This document shows positions 58,257 to 64,000 of a stretch of 64,000 nucleotides of DNA, piece by piece (within the stretch, counting starts at the first letter, position 1; the number at the start of each line of letters is the position of its first letter). Below the pieces are notes generated by a model. The model was not told the origin of the DNA. It was given only the letters and a program-made list of their open reading frames with translations, and ran no database searches. A program made the translations under genes and the position numbers. The stretch is from Marasmius tenuissimus (lineage: Eukaryota; Basidiomycota; Agaricomycetes; Agaricales; Marasmiaceae): assembly GCA_029532415.1 (NCBI GenBank), contig JAQOTA010000047.1:2418001-2482000 (forward strand). Reading direction: 5' to 3'.

Positions 58257-61200
58257 CTAGCTACGAGATTGGTTTGACCGCTGATACGCCGGGGGAATAT
58301 GTAGCGGTGATCGGTTGAAGATTTGCAGAACTTCATAAATATATTTTGCCGTAAGTGAGTACGCAGGTTTCCAGGACATAATGGCAGCTAGAATTGCTGT
58401 TAGGTTTCGCTTCATTGTGAACTCATGGACTGCTGTTGGATGTATACTACTGAATGCCAGTAGGAATGCTTTTCGCAATACTATGATTGAGTTATCCTTA
58501 CACTTTAGGAGTGCATGCTCTGGTGTTTCTACTCCCTGACGGCATAACCGACATATTCTTTCTTCATACGGCACTTTTGTTCTGTGATTGTCAACCCAGC
58601 GAAGCCGCTCGACAGCGAGCAGGTGATCACCACACCAAATCTTTGAGAAGACTTTTCGATGCCGGGGATTCTGAATGTCAATCAGGTATGCCCTCATATG
58701 CATCGTTCGGTACTGGTATCTCACATTGTTCCCCTGTGCTCGTGGTTCCAGCCTATCTCTAAGCAAGTATGTTTTTCGGTACGTCCTTCGCAGTTCACTC
58801 TCAGCCCATGAAAGTCTGGACTTCTTCACAAGGTCCTGGAATTCATCCAGCATGTCCTTGTTCAGAATGTCATCAGGGCCGGGAACAAATTGCATTGTGT
58901 CGGGCATGTTACGCTCCAGAACTTTCAATAAGTCTGTATACCATCCTTTTCTGTGTTCTTTGTGCATTTTGATACTTTCCCTGACTGCAGCATTCACATA
59001 AGTATCAGATGGCCGTTGGAGCGCATATGCCAAGTACCGGAGGGCTAGTTCTGTTCTTCGGAATAATATGGGTGCAAGGTTGGTCTCTGTGAATAAGGCT
59101 ACGGTTGATACGTGCTTTGTGAGTCCTAATAATCGTTTAATGAAGTCGTTTTGGATCTTTCTGATTGGTTCTGCTAGTCTCTCATTTGTATCTAGGCTGA
59201 CCTCGCATCCATAGATTAGATGTGGGTCTACACAGCCCATATACAGAATGCGGCCCTCATTTGGTGGTAGGGAACCAATCATTGACTCAATATGAAGGAC
59301 TGCATGAGCAACTTTCCGTGCCTTTGCTGCTTTGTTGGTATAGTGAGGGGCCATCACTGTGGCAAATGACCGGTGGTTCCCGGATTTGTAGGTAGTTCCA
59401 ACATATGTATATTCGGCAACAATTTTGACTATATTACCTGCAAAGGTAAATACTGGCATTTCTTCCAGCTCTGGTCCATGGTAGCCAATGAAAGACTTTA
59501 TAGCATTGATAAGCATGGCATTAAGGGAACACCATGTATAGAAAAGATTCATCTTCCTTTGTAGACCCTCGGGAGATAGTGCCAAAATTAATAGGTCATC
59601 TGCTTGTTCTAGGTGTGATATATAGAGACCAAAAAGCTCAATGTCATCCTCTGATTCGGGTATGCCAAAATCGTAGAAATATATAATCCACAGGAAGGGT
59701 GAATATGTATCACCGATCAATATTCCCATATCAGAGTCAAAAAGGGATGAGACTGATTCCCCGTGTCGAACCTTATATTTCATTTTACAGTAGATTTGTC
59801 TGAGAAAGTCAAATATCTTCCCACCCATACCAAGCTTACGCAGTTTCACCCACAGTGTTGCACGGTGCACTGATGGGAAAGCATTAGTGAGATCGACACC
59901 CGCTACCCATAGAGTTTTACCCTTCAATCGGGCTTTCTCAATAGCAATTCGCAGAATGAAGACATTATTTCCGGTGCGCATGTTTTTCTGAAAGCCATTC
60001 TGGGAGGGAGGAATGATTTTACGGGTATTTGCCCAGTCCCCCACCCTGATCAGGAATAGTAGGGTTACAAACTTGAGCATGCAGCTTTGTAGCGCCACCG
60101 CACGATAGGACACAGGGTCACTACCTGGTTTATCCTTTTTGAGTATCCCCACCAGCACTGTGGTCACCCATATTACTGGGTTATCATTCTCTTTCAGGCA
60201 TTGATTCACTAGCTCACATATCAGTGTACTGTTCATATTGCATATATCACGGTAATGGACTTCATCTTCACCTGCAGATGTCCTGCCAGGATGAAGTCTC
60301 TTGAGTTCTGCTTTCGCAAACTCTATTTCATCAATATCAAACGGTCTATCAAAGAACCTCTCAGGTGTATCATCAGTTGTAACTTCCGGTATCATCCCTG
60401 CAATAGCTTCATTTAGCTGGTAGTGTGGTTGATTGAACGTCGGAGGTATGGCTCGCTCCCTATTCATCCTCGATGAGAATACTTGGAGCAGTTGGTCAGC
60501 TGAGACACCATCTCCCGGATCGGTTTTTGATTTTGCAAACTTCCGGAAAGTCTCCCAAAACTTTTTTGGGCTAGCTGCCGACTCTAAGAACTCCCTGAGA
60601 TTGCGGTCTTGCAACCTGAGGAGCTTTGACCTTCCCCGGTGTGATTCCAGTACCTGGCCACTCGCATCATTGGTTTTCACTGGCCGCTGCGGCGGTTTCC
60701 ACGTTGTCACCACTCTACACCGCCCCTCAGGACAGACCTCGTAAATTGGGTTTATCTCACTCTGGGATGTAGGCATGTCATTGATACTTTGAAGTCCTTG
60801 ATTCAGCGCACTCTGTGCGTGATTTCTCGCCTGTTCTAAGTGCCTGTTTGACTCTTGATCAATAAAATTTAAAATCACAACCGTTGTTCTTTGGCGAATG
60901 AGTCGAATAATTGATACAAGCAGGTCAGCATTTGCACACCCCCACCTATTTCTCATATGCGTTCCAATATGTTCCGTGAGTGCAGATACGGCGTATTCAG
61001 AATCCGAAAAGGCTAGAATTGGCTTTCCCGGCGGCGCGAGCTGCAACATTACATATATAGCATATAGACTCGCTCGGTTTTGTGATAGCGATGGCCCAGG
61101 CACTCTGACTGACCGGTTGAGAGGCGACAATGGGCCCCAGTGTACACCTGCACCGGCCTTCACTTGCATCGTACCCACTTCCATGCAACTACCAGCAAGA

Positions 61201-62351
61201 TAGACTCTTGTGGGCCCGCCTGCCACAATGGTCCCATTGGGAATGTACCCGTAGACCCGTACCAACGGGTCATCTTTGTTTTTGGCAGCCGAGTTAACTA
61301 CCTCGACATAAAGTCGGTCCAACTCTGTATCAGTCGGGAGACGATTCGGCTGCTTAGGCGCCACTTGCGTTTTCCGTTTGGCACACCTGGCCGTATGCTG
61401 GTTCAGGGCGGTGTCATAGTTAAAATGAGTGATGATTGGACAGTGGCCTGACCACTCCTCGTCATGCTCTCCAACTTCAAAGTGTGTGATTTTCTCTCTC
61501 ATAGCTGCATTCACAATCCCATAGTCAATCACACTCTTACCTCGTGGCTGGTGTGATGTATAGAGGTGTGTGCGACCACCAAGGCTGTTGCAGCCATTCA
61601 GAATCGATAAATCAAGTGCTCCGAGGTTGTCGATGAGTGCTCTACCTCTGCTCGTAATATGCGAGTCTTGGGACTGTCGTGTGGGTGCCCCTGTAGTTTG
61701 TGTCTGCAGGGTACCTGTGCGCCCATTGATATCTGTGAGTACAAGCACTGGCTTCTCAAGGATACTTATTGCAGTGAGGATCTCAAGCAGCTTTGTAAAT
61801 GGATGAACCGCGACAAACTCGGCCCAGCTAGTCGATGATTCTGGTAAGATATAGCTGTTCACCAATATGCAATTGCCTACTTGGATAGTCAATATGTCCG
61901 TGGACGTGAGGTCGGGACATAGTGTGGCCTTCAGTTCCTTGCGCGCAAATGTGATTACGCCACCCCACGGTCGCCGCAGATCTTCTGGTGCTGGTCGTGA
62001 TTTGACGAACATATGGTAACCCTCAGGCGGTGTGATACATTCGTGTTCCTCTTCTCTCAAATGAGTTTCTTGGAAGAAGATAACATCATATCTTCTCATG
62101 TCTTCAGTGATTTCCGGGCAGTCAAGTTTCAGTCGAAGTTTTCCTTTGATATTCCACATTTTGATCTTCAGAGTAGATATCATTATCGGAACAAGAAAAT
62201 TAGTACTAGTACAATCGGTTACATTTTGGTCACTATACGTGACATTTTGAGATACGCGTGGTAGGGATGGTAAACCTAAACTGTAATCTGTACTTGGCGA
62301 CGACGAAGACAAGATATTTATACGGTACTCGACTGCCCTGACTGAAAACAC
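58257..62351 (-). mobile_element. LINE-type retrotransposon ORF: endonuclease, RNase H-like, reverse transcriptase
   Basis: One open frame of 1364 codons with no stop. Residues about 60-310 are an APE-type endonuclease (FFQETHL, LVLTDINGR, SVIDYGIVN, SGHCPIITHF). Residues about 380-520 look like RNase H (AGAGVHWGP, FSDSEYAV, NRHLEQARNHAQ). Residues about 680-1010 are reverse transcriptase (SYRAVALQS, AGVDLTNAF, IGDTYSPFLW, and QADD in place of YADD near 917). A CCHC finger C-x2-C-x8-H-x4-C lies near 1267-1284. Such elements copy themselves by nicking the target and priming reverse transcription there. The unbroken frame suggests a recent insertion. The order, with RNase H before reverse transcriptase, is unusual. 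No separate ORF1 was seen. Confidence 0.9.
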
Positions 62352-62407
62352 AAGTCAATAATAACACTCGCATAATCCCTCGGAACCGGGCCCCTCTGCC
62401 AGGCGTT

Positions 62408-62717
62408 TGTTGAATCCGTGGACTATAATTAGATCCCGGTATATCCGAAGTCCCGGTTCATACTTCCCGCCATCATATTATGCGGGACTATTGTTCCATT
62501 TATCATTTCTACTTATGATCATATGTACAATTTTATTATCGTCCTTATATGGTATTCACTATAGTCTCTACATGTATATAAGCTCGTAGTTCTCTACATG
62601 AATCCACAGTGTGCTTGAGCTTCTACGTCTCGCCTCTAACTCTCTAAACTCCTCTCTGGTAAGTAGTAGTATAGCTATGTTGTAGTCCTCTGCGCTAGGC
62701 GTCATGCCGGCTCATCA
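62408..62717 (+). repeat. Putative 5' LTR of a copia element
   Basis: Begins TGTTGAATCC and ends ..CTCATCA, with a tatataag promoter at 62575 and a pyrimidine-rich transcribed part. It lies directly upstream of a copia-type gag. GGTTATGGGC just after it is a candidate primer-binding site. The matching 3' LTR is outside the window, so the borders are inferred. Confidence 0.5.
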
Positions 62718-63017
62718 GGTTATGGGCCCCGGTTAGCCCGACTACAATGACGAGCGCCTTAATGGCTGCTGTCAGCGACGAGCGCCCCTAGGCTGCTGTC
62801 ATCGGCTAGCTAGGCTAGACCTGCATGTTGCCATCGACCTCTTAATTGAGTGCTCGATCTATGGCATTGATGTACGTCCTTCGACGACATCGGATCTCAA
62901 GGATCCAATGCTCCTCGTTGAGCATAGCGCCTTGATGGCTGCTCCCTGTGTTGATTAGACGCATGCTGATGCTGTCTTTTCTAGATCCAACACCAAACAA
63001 CCTAACCTCTTACTACC
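62718..63017 (+). other. Copia leader between LTR and gag
   Basis: A 300-bp untranslated leader of the element with the short repeated motif gacgagcgcc (62750 and 62777). No separate gene. Confidence 0.5.
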
Positions 63018-64000
63018 ATGTTCGACGTTAAGAAATTCTTCTCCGGTCGCTTCGACGGCACTGGATTCCGCCAGACCTATAACGGCGAAATGGAAGCTGT
63101 TACCAAGGCTCAAGGCCTCTATCGTCACCTCACTGGTGCGGCCAAGAAGCCTACGTACCCGCTAGGGGAACCTATTGTTCCGACCATTACGGTCACTACT
63201 CCCCCTGGTGGAACTGCTCCGCCTGCAGCTGGAACTGACAGTGACGACGAACCTGATCGTCATCCTCCCACCGATGCTCAGATCACGGCGTACAATACTG
63301 CGCTGGAAGCATGGGAGGAGAAAGATCTCCAGCTGATGGGTATCATTCAGTTGACCTCTACGAAGGAAGTCTTTGAACCTCTCAAGGACATGGACGCTGC
63401 CAAAGCCTGGTCCACCATCGTCACCACCTATGGTGAACCAACCTTGTCTGCCATCTATGGCGACTTCGTCAAGTTGGTGTCCTTCCGGCTTGCCACCAGC
63501 CATCCCCAGGCTGGCATCGCCAAGTTCAAACACTACATTGAACGTCTTGCCGAGGTCGGGGTTGAACTCCCCGAGTTGATCAAAGCCCTCCTTCTCATCG
63601 CAGCTATTCCTCCCGAATGGGACGCCGCTTCCTCCAAATCCCTTCATGACTTTGATAGGGACCCTGAGAGCTCCAGCGCCCTCACCGTCGCCGACGTTCA
63701 TGAAGCCATCATGATCGAATACGAGCGCCAGAACCCTCAGCTTGCCAACCGCCTCTCTGCGGTCAAGCGTGCTGGTAACCGCGAACCATCTTTTGGTCAG
63801 CAGCAGCGTCCACCGCAGCAACGTCAGCAACGTGGACAGCAGCAGCGTGGCCAACAGCACCCACCACAGCAGCAGCAGCAACGCCCTTCTTCGAACCAGA
63901 ACAACGGTAAGAAGAAGAAACAGCAGCAGCGTGGTACCCGCGGTGGTATCAACCAGCATCAGGGTCCCGGCAACGCCGGCGGTAACAACGGTGGTAACAA
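63018..64000 (+). mobile_element. Ty1/copia retrotransposon gag, 5' part (runs off window)
   Basis: Open from the ATG at 63018 to the window end without a stop (about 327 codons visible). After a short N-terminus (MFDVKKFFSGRFDGTGFRQT) and a Pro/Thr linker comes the copia gag helical core: AYNTALEAWEEKDLQLMGII, AAKAWSTIVTTYGEPTLSAI, LATSHPQAGIAKFKHYIERL and LLLIAAIPPEWD. A Gln/Arg-rich then Gly/Asn-rich basic tail follows, which in such elements precedes the zinc knuckle. The protein packages element RNA in virus-like particles. Protease, integrase and reverse transcriptase should follow beyond the window. Orientation is opposite to the LINE. Confidence 0.85.

Noticed and set aside
63162..63959. 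Long minus-strand frame with Leu-rich start
   Set aside because: It is antisense to the copia gag; its Leu runs are the complement of Gln/CAG-rich codons.
1..64000. CRISPR arrays, rRNA genes and secondary-metabolite core genes
   Set aside because: No regularly spaced repeats, no rRNA-like sequence, and no polyketide, peptide or terpene synthase domain was seen; the single P450 is not enough for a cluster.

Overview
This is a stretch of a filamentous fungal nuclear genome, almost certainly a basidiomycete of the Agaricomycetes. Genes are split by many short introns, mostly about 40-60 nt with GT..AG ends and a CTNAY-like branch site. The gene families are typical of mushrooms: many diverged F-box/leucine-rich proteins, a DUF6535 protein, a seven-helix basidiomycete membrane protein, a secreted cupredoxin, and a small pheromone-precursor-like gene ending in CVIA. 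Several gene models were rebuilt by hand by splicing exons in frame. The most secure are RAD1/XPF (12 exons), ribosomal protein eL8 (5), the mitochondrial phosphate carrier (5), NmrA-like (4), DUF6535 (5), the membrane protein (8), and two F-box genes with 3 exons each.

Layout. 0-7.7 kb: a cytochrome P450, a seven-helix membrane protein, a poorly resolved stretch and a small Ser/Pro-rich protein. 7.9-15 kb: a DUF6535 protein (minus), an F-box protein (plus) and a Ser/Pro-rich disordered protein (minus). 15-24.6 kb: mostly gene-poor DNA with relics, plus two related F-box genes facing each other; the minus-strand one has three compensating frameshifts. 24.7-31.3 kb: mitochondrial phosphate carrier, a long F-box protein and a decayed F-box pseudogene. 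33.6-39.4 kb: a small secreted protein with a dead tandem copy, eL8 and an NmrA-like protein. 39.9-46.8 kb: two tandem F-box paralogues; one is intact and the other is broken by two different terminal-inverted-repeat elements (about 2.4 kb and 0.96 kb). 47.5-57.6 kb: a DUF4267 protein, a probable tail-anchored tyrosine phosphatase, the DNA-repair nuclease RAD1/XPF, the pheromone-precursor-like gene and a secreted cupredoxin. 58.2-64 kb: an apparently intact single-ORF LINE (minus) lying against the 5' end of a Ty1/copia element (plus) that runs off the window.

There is no operon logic. Housekeeping genes (eL8, phosphate carrier, RAD1) sit among fast-evolving F-box genes, relics and transposons. 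The features most worth following up are the lone pheromone precursor with no receptor gene beside it, the LINE whose RNase H-like domain precedes its reverse transcriptase and has lost acidic residues, the doubly interrupted F-box gene, the triple-frameshift F-box gene, and two GC-AG introns that share the donor GCGAGT.
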